Shown: positions 45,744 to 56,036 of the stretch, piece by piece
How the letters are laid out: every line of letters starts with the position of its first letter
Position numbering within the stretch: position 1 is the stretch's first letter
Source of the DNA: Lasiosphaeria ovina
Taxonomy: Eukaryota; Ascomycota; Sordariomycetes; Sordariales; Lasiosphaeriaceae
Reading direction: 5' to 3'
Length of the DNA stretch: 64,000 bases
NCBI GenBank assembly: GCA_033439765.1
Contig: JAULSN010000003.1
Coordinates: 3,720,001 to 3,784,000, forward strand
Translations under genes and position numbers: made by a program
The notes under the pieces: model-generated
The model's input: the letters and a program-made list of their open reading frames with translations, nothing else
Told to the model about the DNA's origin: nothing
Database searches by the model: none

Positions 45744-47437
45744 TCACATCCCGAATCCTGCAAAGACATCCGCCATCTTTTGGCGTTTGCGAGATTTGAG
45801 GCCGGTCCCACGGCGATCGTTGTCTCTCTTTGGCTGCGGCGGCTGCTCCTCCTCACGAGTAGCTCCTACACTGGCGCTTGACATCTTTGCCCCTAGCTGG
45901 CGGTAGAAAAGACCACCGTAACCATCTTCAGGCGGTGACGGTTTCGGCTCGCCAAGAAAGAGAGAGGCTACCGGCCTCGAAGGCAGACGGACGCCCCGTG
46001 CCGAAGCTTTGATGTGTTGGTCCTCCAAGGGCCGGGCATCAGCCGCGTTTGGAGAAGGCCAGCTCCTATCTGTCATTGAAAGGGCCCAAAATGCCCAGGC
46101 CTCGGCATGGCTCTTATCCTGCCGGTCAGCCATTGCCGCGCCAGAATAATACAGCTCCCTTGCGTAGAGCCCACCGTCGCGAAGTACCGTTGCCAACGCA
46201 TTTGACTCTTTCAAGAGGCCAATGTGATATTTGTGTTTGTGTGGACTGGTGGCTGAGCTCGTGCGGCTCGCTAGGTCCACCTTCACACGATTGTCGTTGA
46301 GGAGGACGTGAAGACTCGTCTGAAGCTGCGGGCCCCACGGACGAGGCTCGGAAACATTCTCATCGTATCCATCCGGAATTCGACCATGTACAGAGTCCAC
46401 AGTACATTCTTGATGAAGAATATTCATGTAACTTGTGAAACGTTGAATGGGAGAATAGTAACTGCACGCCAAGGTCCACCCTTGGGCACGGGCGAGATCG
46501 CGGTCGACTTCGAACCTGCTAGAGCGCCAATTCCGGACGTCGTAGAAAGCCAGTGCAGGGAATTTGGAGACGTATTGTAGCGAATGGAAGGACAAAGAAG
46601 GGGCGTCGTATACCTTGAGGATACACAGGGACGGGAAGGCATTCGGCATATCGCTCCACCCTCGGACGAGGCTGTCTGTAACCCGGGGGTCACTGGTGAC
46701 GTTGTCCGAGCCGATGTCGAATATCTCCAAGACGGCAAGGTTTGGTAAGGCGGCAAGCGGCAGAAGCTCGTTGGCCTGAATAAAATCAACGTCGGCGATG
46801 TTCAGATAGACGAGGAAGTCCACGCTCGGCGACAATAGAGGCGCCGTGTAGACGCTAAGGTCGCTCCGTGGGGTTTTAATCCAGTATCTTATGTGATACA
46901 ATGACAAAGGGATGGTGGCTGTGCCCTCTGTCTCAATGTCATTTTTGCTGTCGGCCAGTAGCAGCTTTGAGAATTTCTTCCACGAATCGAAGGTGGCACG
47001 ACTGAGTTTGAGCATGTTAGCTTTCGATTAACATGCAAACTGACTGGGACTGGGAATGGACGGCGAGTAAAAATCTAAGCCGGGCTCACCAACCTTTTCC
47101 GATACTCGTACCAGACACGCCACAAGAGCTTTGGCGGAAGGGCGGCAAGGGCATCGGCCGACGCAGCCGCCATGTTGTCAATGAGCACATCAAGAGCCAT
47201 TTCCAACAGCGGGCGAGGCCCCCGTCTGCCTTTCGTCTCTTCGCTTGGGCGATAGCGGGTGGAGACAGATGCCAATATCTTGTCCTGCTCAAAGACAAGG
47301 CTCATGTTGGTGAGCGGCCACCTTGTATCGTATATCCCGCCATCGTATTCGGCGGTTTTGTACGGGTTGCGAACCTCGTCGTCAAAGAAGCTGTCCCCGT
47401 CAGGCCACATGTCTGTGGAGCCTCGCCTTTGATCCAT
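45744..47437 (-). CDS. F-box-like protein of a fungal family
   Basis: Exons are 47437-47094 and 47001-45744, giving 533 residues. The intron has a GTTGGT donor and a GCTAAC branch point with acceptor CTCAG; it restores LPPKLLWRVWYEYRKSRATF and DSWKKFSKLLLADS, a degenerate F-box-like start near residue 104. The middle reads like the leucine-rich or globular part of fungal F-box hypothetical proteins (ALPNLAVLEIFDIGSDNVTS, FPSLCILKVYDAPSLSFHSL). The C-terminus is basic and disordered (KRDNDRRGTGLKSRKRQKMA), a likely nuclear signal. F-box proteins recruit substrates to SCF ubiquitin ligases; the assignment is tentative. The ATG at 47437 is the first in frame; a TTG start 99 nt upstream is unlikely. 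Confidence 0.72.
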
Positions 47438-47930
47438 GCATTCGTTGCCTGAATCCTTCTCCTGCTCACTTGCGACAGAGACGGTTGTAGGGTAGAATAT
47501 GGAACAAGGGACGCAAAAACGCGATGCGGCATACAAGTCATTAATAAGTGATGAACGACGAGACGTTGCTTCCCAACTTATGCAAGGGAATCAAGGAACC
47601 AGGGTTAGGGCTTTATGTTTGGTATTCGACATCCCTCAACTCATATTCCCACCTCATTCCTTTCAAAGTCATTAGAAGCCAACACGGGGCTTCCGAACCT
47701 AAATTCCGCTTTCTTTTATGGTTTTACACAGTAATACGTTATGGGGCGCAACCTTCCATACAGCCACTACAGACCAGACCACCACAAAGCCGATACAACA
47801 GGACAGGTACATCCCAAGAAAATAAAACAATGCATGAAGCCTGCTCAACGCCAAAGCCCAAATAAAATAGCCAATTTCATCCCCCCCAACCTTGCAACAG
47901 ACAGCAAACACAACAAATCTCCCCCAAAAG
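47438..47930. other. Intergenic between F-box-like and LCCL genes
   Basis: Sits between two minus-strand genes. No supported frame. Confidence 0.55.
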
Positions 47931-49907
47931 CTACCGGTAGTACCCCGGCCCCTGGCTCCAAGTAGCGTTCACAAACCACGTGCCTGCCTGCGAGTAGTCG
48001 AGCGCCCCGCCGCCGCGCATGTACGCAAAGCGGAAGTACTCTGGGGTATGAACGGCCGCAGGGTCGCGGGTCCACGTGAAGATCTGTTCGGCGAGGGGCT
48101 CGTCGGCGAAGAAGCGGCGGTAGCGCTCAACGTCGTTGACGAGGACGCTGAGGCCGTCGAAGGTCGCCGCCGTGTCGGCCGGCAGCCACTTGAACGAGAT
48201 GCGCTGCGGCGAGTCGTCGGCGTAGATGAGCGGCGCCACCGCCTCGGGCACCAGCGACTCCCAGAGGGCGTCGCCGCGGAGGGCGGCGGCCGTCTGCAGC
48301 AGCGAGTCGAAGCCCCAGCGGGCGACGCCGTTGGCGAAGAGACCCAGGAGCAGGCCCTGGTAGAGCAGCGACGGCCGCGTCTGCATGCTGGTGCCGGGCA
48401 GCAGGAGCAGCGCGAGGATGTAGTGGTGGACGCGCAGCTCGAGGCCCGGCAGCGCGAGGCACGCCAGCAGCCCCGCCACGAACAGCCCGTACAGCGCCAG
48501 GTGCGGGAACAGCCGGGCCTCGCGCCAGAACGAGTACGCCTGCTGGGCGACGACGAGGGCCACGACCAGCACGATCGCCGCGAGCGCCGCCTTGGCGCCG
48601 GGCTGCTGCGCGAGGTCGTGGGCGCTGAGCCGCGACAAGGGAATCCAGCCGAAGGTGTGGTTCGACAGTGCGCCGACCCAGAACCCGCCGACCCAGAGAA
48701 CCGTCTTTTCGACCTGCGCGCCAGCGGGAAGGTCCCGAAGCGCGCGGCGGGCGCATGCGTAGTACATGATGGCGGCGCAGAACAGAGCGGGCAACAGGCG
48801 ACCAACGAACTGCGAGACGAGGGCAGGCAGGATGGTGTCGGACGGGCCCGAGAAGTTGGGAGGGTCCGACACCAGCGCCACGTGGGCGAAGATGCCGACG
48901 AAGCTGACAAAGTACAGGACCGACGGGGACGTCGTGAAGAGGGACAGGGCCGCGGTGAAGAACAACGACACGGCGAGCAGCAGCTGGCGGGGGTCTTTCT
49001 GGCTGTCGCACTTGACTCGGGCCGTGTCTTGGGCTACGGAGAAAGACAGCGGGAAGTGCGAGTCAAAGCCGATGGACTCGATGCCGTGCTGGTCTGACGC
49101 AAAGTAGCTGTAGTACTGTCCGGTCAGGGAAGCGACGCCGCAGCCGCCTGCCTCGTCACTGATAACACCCGCGTGTATGGCGGAACCGCAGACGAACGAG
49201 TCGCCGCGGTAGACCGGCCCGCCTATCACAAGGGGCCGGTAGTTGACATCGAGGGGGCCGACGTGGCGGGGGTTGAGGACGCGCACGCCGGCACAGTCGG
49301 CTGGACAGCGGAACGCGAACGAGGCGTTGGAGAAGGGCTGGCAGTCGATGCCGTCAAGGCCGCACTCGTTGTTCCGGCGCCAGAGCGTGTCGACGCAGTC
49401 CAGATGGCGGACAACATGGCCCGAGGTGTCTCTGAGTGTCCCCTTGCTGTTCACCAGTGGAACCGCCAGGGATAAAACCCAGGCGGCGATAAACAGAACG
49501 AGCAGCACCGTCTTCTGCCACGCGTGGGGCAATACCTTGGCCAGCCACCGGGCGGGCCGCTTCTGCACCGAAGGGAGAAAGGGGCGGATGACGTTGGGCT
49601 CGGGCTGCTGGGGTCCGCGGAGGCGAGCAATGAATCTCGCTTGCGTCGACAACCTCGCCGCGCTGAGTGCTGATGACTGGCGACTCTCCACCTTTTTGCC
49701 GCGTGGTCCCGAAGAGGTCAGCAGAGGCTGGCCAGTAACATCGTCCAGCTCGTACTGCTCGTATGTTCCAAAGTCCTCGTCGTCCAAGAGGAACTGAGCC
49801 TCCGCATCCCCGTTTTGGTCGTCGTCGTCGTCGTCCCGGGACCGATGCAAGTCGTCACTGTGTCGACGATCGCCATCCTGGGCGGGTCCGCTGCCTTCTC
49901 CGATCAT
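47931..49907 (-). CDS. LCCL-domain multi-pass membrane protein
   Basis: Single exon, 658 residues from MIGEGSGPAQDGDRRHSDD. An acidic cytosolic N-terminus (~130 residues) leads to TM1 (TVLLVLFIAAWVLSLAVPLV). The LCCL domain is at about 195-290: CPADCAGVRVLNPRHVGPLD, YRGDSFVCGSAIHAGVISDE, with the conserved Cys residues and the AIHAGVI core. The C-terminal half has about eight or nine further hydrophobic segments. Fungal LCCL membrane proteins form a known but functionally unassigned family; the lumenal or extracellular LCCL domain may bind ligands. A TTG start would add 24 residues; the ATG is preferred. Confidence 0.9.
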   Translation of the reverse strand: MIGEGSGPAQDGDRRHSDDLHRSRDDDDDDQNGDAEAQFLLDDEDFGTYEQYELDDVTGQPLLTSSGPRGKKVESRQSSALSAARLSTQARFIARLRGPQQPEPNVIRPFLPSVQKRPARWLAKVLPHAWQKTVLLVLFIAAWVLSLAVPLVNSKGTLRDTSGHVVRHLDCVDTLWRRNNECGLDGIDCQPFSNASFAFRCPADCAGVRVLNPRHVGPLDVNYRPLVIGGPVYRGDSFVCGSAIHAGVISDEAGGCGVASLTGQYYSYFASDQHGIESIGFDSHFPLSFSVAQDTARVKCDSQKDPRQLLLAVSLFFTAALSLFTTSPSVLYFVSFVGIFAHVALVSDPPNFSGPSDTILPALVSQFVGRLLPALFCAAIMYYACARRALRDLPAGAQVEKTVLWVGGFWVGALSNHTFGWIPLSRLSAHDLAQQPGAKAALAAIVLVVALVVAQQAYSFWREARLFPHLALYGLFVAGLLACLALPGLELRVHHYILALLLLPGTSMQTRPSLLYQGLLLGLFANGVARWGFDSLLQTAAALRGDALWESLVPEAVAPLIYADDSPQRISFKWLPADTAATFDGLSVLVNDVERYRRFFADEPLAEQIFTWTRDPAAVHTPEYFRFAYMRGGGALDYSQAGTWFVNATWSQGPGYYR

Positions 49908-50887
49908 GGGGCAACTCGGATGCTCTGAGTCAAAGGTGCAACCACTGTCTCGATGCGCCTCATCAACAACCAGGAGCAACCTTTAATATGTGGGTGAGCG
50001 CTGGCTTGGTGAAAGTCGTGTGTGGCCGGTGGATGCAAGAAATTAAACCAAAAAAAAAATAAAAAAAAATTCCGTCGACTCAACCAAGACTGAAGAAACG
50101 AGAGAGCTGACAGTCCAGTATAAACACGTCCAATGAGAATTGCAAAGCGAGCGTGGAACAACCAACGTTGAAACGCTGGGAAGACTGTAAGTCGACGCAG
50201 ACGGCGGACGGGGTACGGATATTCCGCGCGGAGGAAGGGGCGGGTGTAACCCGGTGAATGGCCGGGTTCAGAAACGGGATGAAGGATCGTCCGCTCGAAC
50301 CCACGAATATGAGATGAACGCGACGTCGAGCCCACGAGCGAGCGACAAATTCCCGTGATGAACGGGATTGAACGAACGAACGAACACGTTATCAAAACCG
50401 AGCTTGAGATTTTGAAAACGAATTGTTCAGCTGAAGGGGGGCAGTAAGCGACTCTGAAGGTGGCCAACAGGTGATTCAGCCCATCCAGGGATTGCCAATG
50501 ACTAAGCCAATGGCGCTTCTAGATGCGCCTTGGCTCGACAAAAAGGTGGTGTTCAGGCAGACAAAAGGGGGTCATTTACATACGTAACACATACAATTAT
50601 TGTTAGAAACGCGGAATTGACACGCTGCAACGGTGCGCAGAGACATAACGCCATAGGTAATTTTCGGATAGCTTCGCTTGCATCCTTCTTTCCCAAGATG
50701 ACTGCGGCGCCTCTCCCAGGTAGAATGGACTGCTACCTCTGACTATCGTACAGGTTCGTGCCAAGTAGAGTGGGAAGAGAGAAAGAAATTACAAGATATA
50801 CACAAGAATCATCAAATACACAGGCCCTTCCCCGCCAGAGACACCCCTTTCCCAGGCCGCCGCCGTCGTCATTACGTCACCCGCCAT
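49908..50887. other. Intergenic between LCCL and MAM33 genes
   Basis: Contains A-rich tracts at 50050-50070. A 187-codon minus frame at 49904-50467 overlaps the LCCL start region and has no family features; it is judged a shadow. Confidence 0.5.
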
Positions 50888-51839
50888 TTAGGCATCGATA
50901 AACCCCTTGAGGTTCTTGAGCCACTGGCCGTACTCCTTCTGCTCCTTCACGCCAATGTAGTCGAGCGCGAAAAGGGCGAGCGGCTGTGAGATGCCGCGGT
51001 CCTCAAGGTAGCGCTCCATCAGCACCTGCAGGTCCTCGTCCAGGCTGTTGAACGGCGGGCCCGGGTACACATCCTGAGCCTTGTGGACGGCGTCGGGGCT
51101 GCCGGCGTGCGCCAGCGCAGCGTCCTTGTAGTAGTAGAGGTTCTCCACAACCACGACACCGTCCTGCGCCGCCGCCTCGACCTGGAGCGCACCCTTGCCG
51201 GGCTTCTCCACTACAACGTTCAGCCGGCACCGGATTGGCGGCTCGTTGTCCTCGCCGTCAAAGCCCTCGCCCTCCTCGCCCTCCTTGCGCCCCTCGCCAT
51301 CCTCCATCTCGTCGGCAAGCGCCGGGTCCTCATCAAACGCATCCTGGTCGAAGTTGTGGATATCGCTGATCGAGAAAGTGACTGTGATCCTACAGAGAAG
51401 AGCAATGTTAGTTTTCTTATAGGCTCAGAAAATGACGACAAAAGTTGCCAAAAACGTACTTCTCGTCACCAAATGTGCGGGTCAGCACGACCTCCTCGGC
51501 GCCGGCCGTGTCCTTGAGCTCGAACGGGCCATTCTCTATGTAGTCCTTGACATTGGAAGGGATCGAGGCCGTATCATCGAGCTCGTTCTCGAACTCGATC
51601 TCGCCGGCCAGCTTGGCCGAAAGCTCCTCGTCCGTCTCACTCAGGGGGTTCCTCCGCAGAAGCGAGGTCGAGAAAGCTGAGAGTTGTTGAGGGCGCAGGA
51701 AAGCGCTCTTGAGGCTACTACCGGCGACACGGGCCGACGCCTGGGTCCGGCCCATCATGGAGGAAACCACTGTCGACGGCGCGCGAGTGAGAGCCGTGGC
51801 CCGGGGCGCAGAGCGCGCGACAGCCCGAAGAGACATCAT
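50888..51839 (-). CDS. Mitochondrial matrix acidic protein, MAM33/p32 family
   Basis: Exons are 51839-51460 and 51389-50888, giving 293 residues. The Arg/Ser/Ala-rich N-terminus (MMSLRAVARSAPRATALTRA) is a matrix presequence. The mature part is acidic with the p32 fold hallmarks: ELSAKLAGEIEFENELDD, VEKPGKGALQVEAAAQDGVV, YPGPPFNSLDEDLQVLMERY and LEDRGISQPLALFALDYIGV. MAM33/p32 proteins form doughnut-shaped trimers in the matrix and support mitoribosome assembly and translation. The intron separates FGDEK from ITVTFSISDIHNFDQDAFDE. Nothing looks odd. The protein's job complements mitochondrial IF-2 found 12 kb away, but the two are not adjacent. Confidence 0.93.
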
Positions 51840-52557
51840 CTTGGCGGTTCTTTTTATATTACGGGAGGAATGGGCGGGGTGGAGGCGTTGGAAAGGAAGA
51901 TGGTGTCGCTTTCGTGATGGAGGGGATGGACGTTTTGGGGAGAATGGGCCGTTGAGAAAGTGTCGAAGAAAATTTCTAGACTACTTTTTTTAAGGTTTCG
52001 ATAATGATACCAAAAGTCCCCTGCGCGTCTTGCTCCAGCTGGGAGCACCGAGTGCCGAAAGCTGGCGCGCACAGACCATGTCGACATCATTTAAACCAAT
52101 CACTGTAGCAGTTCAGATAAGGGGGGGCCAAGCTTTTGGCCATCAAAGGAGTGACAGGATCGAATTCACTCTTGGAAGAACGAATCGAAAATGCTTGAAT
52201 GGAAAAAGCTTGCGATCCCATTTTGTAAAAGAAACTTGATGATGGCTGGCGTGTTATCTGCTAAAATTCATGTTTCAATTGCACGCTCGTAGTCCCCAGA
52301 CTCTTGAAGATTTCTATAGAAGTGAGCCTTGTCTGCAATTTCTTCTGGTGGGCTGATGCTTCCCATCCTGAAACCATCTCACCAGCTCGTCATCAAGCAA
52401 GTACGTGCATGGGACTCGTGATATGAGAGCCATTTCGTGCCGAGACGAAATCCATTCCGCCTCCCACAATATCCCCGTTTGCGCAAATGCAATTGGCTGG
52501 TCCAGCCAGAGAGAGCTGCAAAAAGATAAAGCCGGAAAATCACATCGGAAGCGGAAA
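51840..52557. other. Intergenic, no gene seen
   Basis: A minus-strand frame at 52314-52634 lacks family character and starts inside the Cys-rich ORF on the same strand. Confidence 0.45.
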
Positions 52558-52818
52558 TCAGCACCTCCTCCCGTGCAGCAGGAGACTGACCCGCCTACCG
52601 TCTGCTCCCTTCCTTCTTGCCCGAGGCGCGACACTGCCCATGTCCTTGCACTTCCAGCACTGGTATATTGTCAGGTCTCTCTGGCTGAGCACGCCGTCGA
52701 GACAGCTGCCGAATATTCCACTGGCCCTGGCCAGCGGGCATAGCTGCTCTGAGATGAGCACCGTGTCCTCGCCGCTGCATATGCTGCAGAGTCTGACGTG
52801 GGTTACGTAGATGCACAT
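52558..52818 (-). CDS. Small Cys-rich hypothetical protein
   Basis: From ATG at 52818 the frame encodes 86 residues: MCIYVTHVRLCSICSGEDTV, then EQLCPLARASGIFGSCLDGV, DLTIYQCWKCKDMGSV and a basic Arg/Lys tail. Spaced Cys pairs (CSIC, CWKC) and the MCIYVTH start resemble small fungal proteins beginning MCxxxxxH with zinc-ligand-like cysteines. It could be the first exon of a longer gene. No signal peptide is evident. Family resemblance is from memory and is modest. Confidence 0.42.
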   Translation of the reverse strand: MCIYVTHVRLCSICSGEDTVLISEQLCPLARASGIFGSCLDGVLSQRDLTIYQCWKCKDMGSVAPRARRKGADGRRVSLLLHGRRC

Positions 52819-54250
52819 GTTTCTATGTCTGCTGCCCCTGCCATGTGTCAGTCTTCTTGGGCTGTCAGCTCCCAGTGTCACGGACCCATACCGAATAACA
52901 AGCAAGCGACCCGAAGTCTCTTGTCTTTGTCTTATATCCTTCTATACCTCGAGTATCTTGGGATGATAGGTGTCCTCTGCCTAGGGAAAAGTATTGGTAT
53001 TGGGTGGGATGAGAATGTGGAAACAATGGGCGAGGATCGGGAGCCGGGGGATGAAGAGGGCGAGGAGAGTATGGCCTGGAGGCTGGACGGCATATGGGAC
53101 CGTCCCATTCTAATAGAAGCCTTCGAGTATCGGGTTTTGGTTTACAGCACAGGCAACACATCGTTTGACTCGCCCACGATCCGATACCACGGTCACCCAC
53201 ATGCTTGGATCAGCTATAGATGGGGTGCCCTCATCCGAGCTTCTCCCCTTAAAGTTTCAGCCTTCAACTTTGAAGGCCCCGGCTCGGCTGAACCGAGAGT
53301 CGCAACAGCCCATGAGAGAAAGCCTTGGGACTCACATATACAATATTACAAGGTGAGATGTTGGCTGAGGGAAATGGCGCCATCGTGAGGAAGGACAAGG
53401 TTGAGGGTGCACGTAGCCGTGCGGAGTTGAGAGGAGGAAGACGGGAAGAGACATGAATCGGTTGTGCGATGGGCGGTTATCTTTCTGAGAGACAGCAAGC
53501 AAGGTTTGTTGTTGTGCTATACGACTAGGCTAGGGGGTGACTAGGTGTGAGCAAGGCTAGCAGGCTCTCAGACAAGAGTGCAGCGAAGCTCGAAAAAGAG
53601 GCATCCAATAACCCGGGCTTAGAGACATGTAGCCCGGCCCGTGGCCGGAGAGCCGGCTACCCGCTGCTCTGCATCAGCCCTCCCACGCACCATTGGCGCA
53701 ACAAAATGCTCGAGTCGCCATAATTGCATGAATTTCGGTGGCATTAGGTGCGTTGTACAGCAGTGAGTGGCAGCTCTAGACGATTAGGGGCGGGTGCTCT
53801 GCTACGTGCGGAACGTTAGCCACTCATGGCCCTCGAAGGCCGTCCGTCGCCTGGGGAAGCTGCAGCCTTGCACCAAGTGCCTGTTTCGAGAAAAGAGCTG
53901 TGGGAACACGGCCGCGTTACCCGAGATGCTCGCCGGTTCTCGAGGAGTGCTGGAAGCTCGGTGTAACAGAAGGATTTGTCCAGAGCCACGCTGCCATCTT
54001 TCAAACGTTGCACCAAGTCCCAGGCCGGGGAAGAAAATGGCCGCACTCTGGACCAGACGTGAGAAACCCCTGTGGCTGCCTGGGCTGAATTCCGAGAGGC
54101 GTGTGCATTGATATGGGGTGTTAAAATAGTAGCAGTTCCCTGAGGAGAATGAGAATATGGGAAGGTCCAGCCGACTTTTCATGAGCTGTATGGGTATCAA
54201 ATAGGTGATGCGGTCGCCCAGCCGCTGGTCTTCCGTCAATCATAGAGATT
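52819..54250. other. Intergenic, frames without support
   Basis: A plus frame at 52798-53388 opens only with GTG, and part of it is antisense to the Cys-rich ORF. The rest of the 1.4 kb shows no recognisable gene. Confidence 0.4.
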
Positions 54251-55028
54251 TCAGTTACTCTGGGGCGGGAACAAGGTAGGCTTCACAGTCCCCGTGGTTG
54301 TAATCTTGACCCAGGCAAGGTTCGCCAAGTAGGTCCAGGACTTGTCCCATCGGTCTAGCACCTGGAGGTTGTTCTCATCGGTAAGATCCGGGAGGTCTGC
54401 GCAGCTGTTAGTTTGCGCCAACCAAGGCCAGTAATCAAGGCGGCACCAACAGTAGCCATTTTGATACTCCTTCTGGAGAGTTGCGATTCTTAATTTGAGC
54501 ATATCTTCCTTGGGCCCTGGAGCCCGTCCCGCACGACGAGCTTTCTTCATATTCTCGTACTCCTCGTCGAATTGGTGCACGAATCTAACCAGTAGTCAGC
54601 AAACAAAGGCCACAAAAAGCGTTCCTCTACGCCTAAGAACGGTGATGTCCACATTACAGCTTGTCCGACGCAAAGGCAATCGCAACCAGTCACTCACTCG
54701 CTGATTTTGGCCTGGATGGCCTCCAAAGTCAAGGGCTTGTTGTCGTTCTGGCGGACAGCCTCCTGGAAATAAGTAACACGCGCAACTGCCCTGGCGTTAG
54801 TTGTACTGTCCCCCCACGCGCAAGACGTTGACGCGTCGGGGAAGGGGGTCACCAACTAATAGGCTTGTCCCTTCTCCGCCTTGACCTTGCAATTGCCTCG
54901 AGACGCTCATCGCGGCCTTGGGCTGTGTGAAGGCGCTGCGAGTCCCGACTGTTCTGGTGCAGGCCGTCCAGAACACCGCCCCGCTTTCGCAGGATCTTCT
55001 TGCGCGTCTTTTCTAGTGTGTTCGGCAT
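54251..55028 (-). CDS. tma16: Translation machinery-associated protein Tma16
   Basis: Exons are 55028-54857, 54785-54698, 54584-54451 and 54396-54251, giving 179 residues. It starts MPNTLEKTRKKILRKRGGVL with DGLHQNSRDSQRLHTAQGRD, then RVTYFQEAVRQNDNKPLTLE, EFVHQFDEEYENMKKARRAG and, after the last intron, LPDLTDENNLQVLDRWDKSW and TYLANLAWVKI. This is the Tma16 family order throughout (human TMA16). Tma16 binds late nuclear 60S pre-ribosomes. Two of the three introns use GTTGGT donors, as does the F-box-like gene; phases agree and the sum is divisible by three. Confidence 0.9.
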
Positions 55029-56036
55029 TCTGAATGGCTGGAATTTCGTATCTTTGCGTCGTTTCTCGGCTTGGCTCGTTCGATGTTGTCTCTCAATTCT
55101 TTTTTTCTCCTTTCAGTTTGCCGTGAACACTCTTTTGGTGGGGCACTGTTCGATAAGCCCTTATCGTGTTGACCACCATCCAGCCCAGCGGGGAACTCGG
55201 ACACCCCTGATTTAAAGTCTTGTATCCTTATGTAAGGTACATGCAGTATCATTGAACAACCCACATAACGACGGTTACAGTTACCAACAGTTGCAGTGTC
55301 GGCGTAACCAGTTGGTAACCACATTCTTAGAGCAAGAGACACCAGACCTTTATGATTAACTTCAAGTTTACAGTGTTTTATTATGAAGTCAGACGCTTGG
55401 CAGGGTAAACTACGTGCTCATAAGGTACTTCGCCATGTGTACTGAGTGGATGCGTATACTGTGTAAATAATTCTCCGTACGTACGGCGGCCACCCCCGCA
55501 CTAAACCCCAACTGGCTGCTGGGCGGCTGGTAAGCCCGTCGCGGGGGTAACGACGCGGTCGCGCTTCCCCGGGCAGCCGCTAGAAACGGCTGCCTACCGT
55601 CTAACGACTTTTTTTGGTGTTCCGCGTCCTGTCCTGTCTGTCCATGTCCAAGCCCTGGGCAGTACTGAATATTCCTCAAGCATTGCTCAGCCAGGATCAA
55701 TTGTTTGTATCATGCCACTTTGAACCATTTGCTTGTCTTCTTTGCTATTTCGGCGCTGCATTTGTTCTTAGTTGTGCTTGTAAAAGCAGTTTTGCACGTA
55801 CACACGCGTCGTTTTCCGGAAAATAGCGTGTCACGGCGTGGTCGCGTCTCGATAATTGCAGCCCACCGTGCCCTCTCTCATCTCCGTCTCCCGTCTCCCA
55901 ACTCGGGTAGACAGTCAGCTTTCACCAATACCACCACCACCACCACAGGCAGCTCCAATTGAGTGCAGACCCATGGCCCGGCTGTCCACCTGAAGGCTGT
56001 TTATACCGTCGATACAGCCAAGCGGAGTGCCTGACG
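55029..56036. other. Divergent intergenic between Tma16 and Exo1
   Basis: No supported gene. The region should carry the two promoters. Confidence 0.5.

Noticed and set aside
47892..49097. 401-codon plus frame
   Set aside because: Arg/Gln/Glu-rich antisense shadow of the LCCL membrane protein gene.
49904..50467. 187-codon minus frame upstream of the LCCL gene
   Set aside because: Overlaps the LCCL start in another frame and shows no domain.
53802..54239. 145-codon minus frame
   Set aside because: Begins with TTG, no domain, lies between genes with no splice support.
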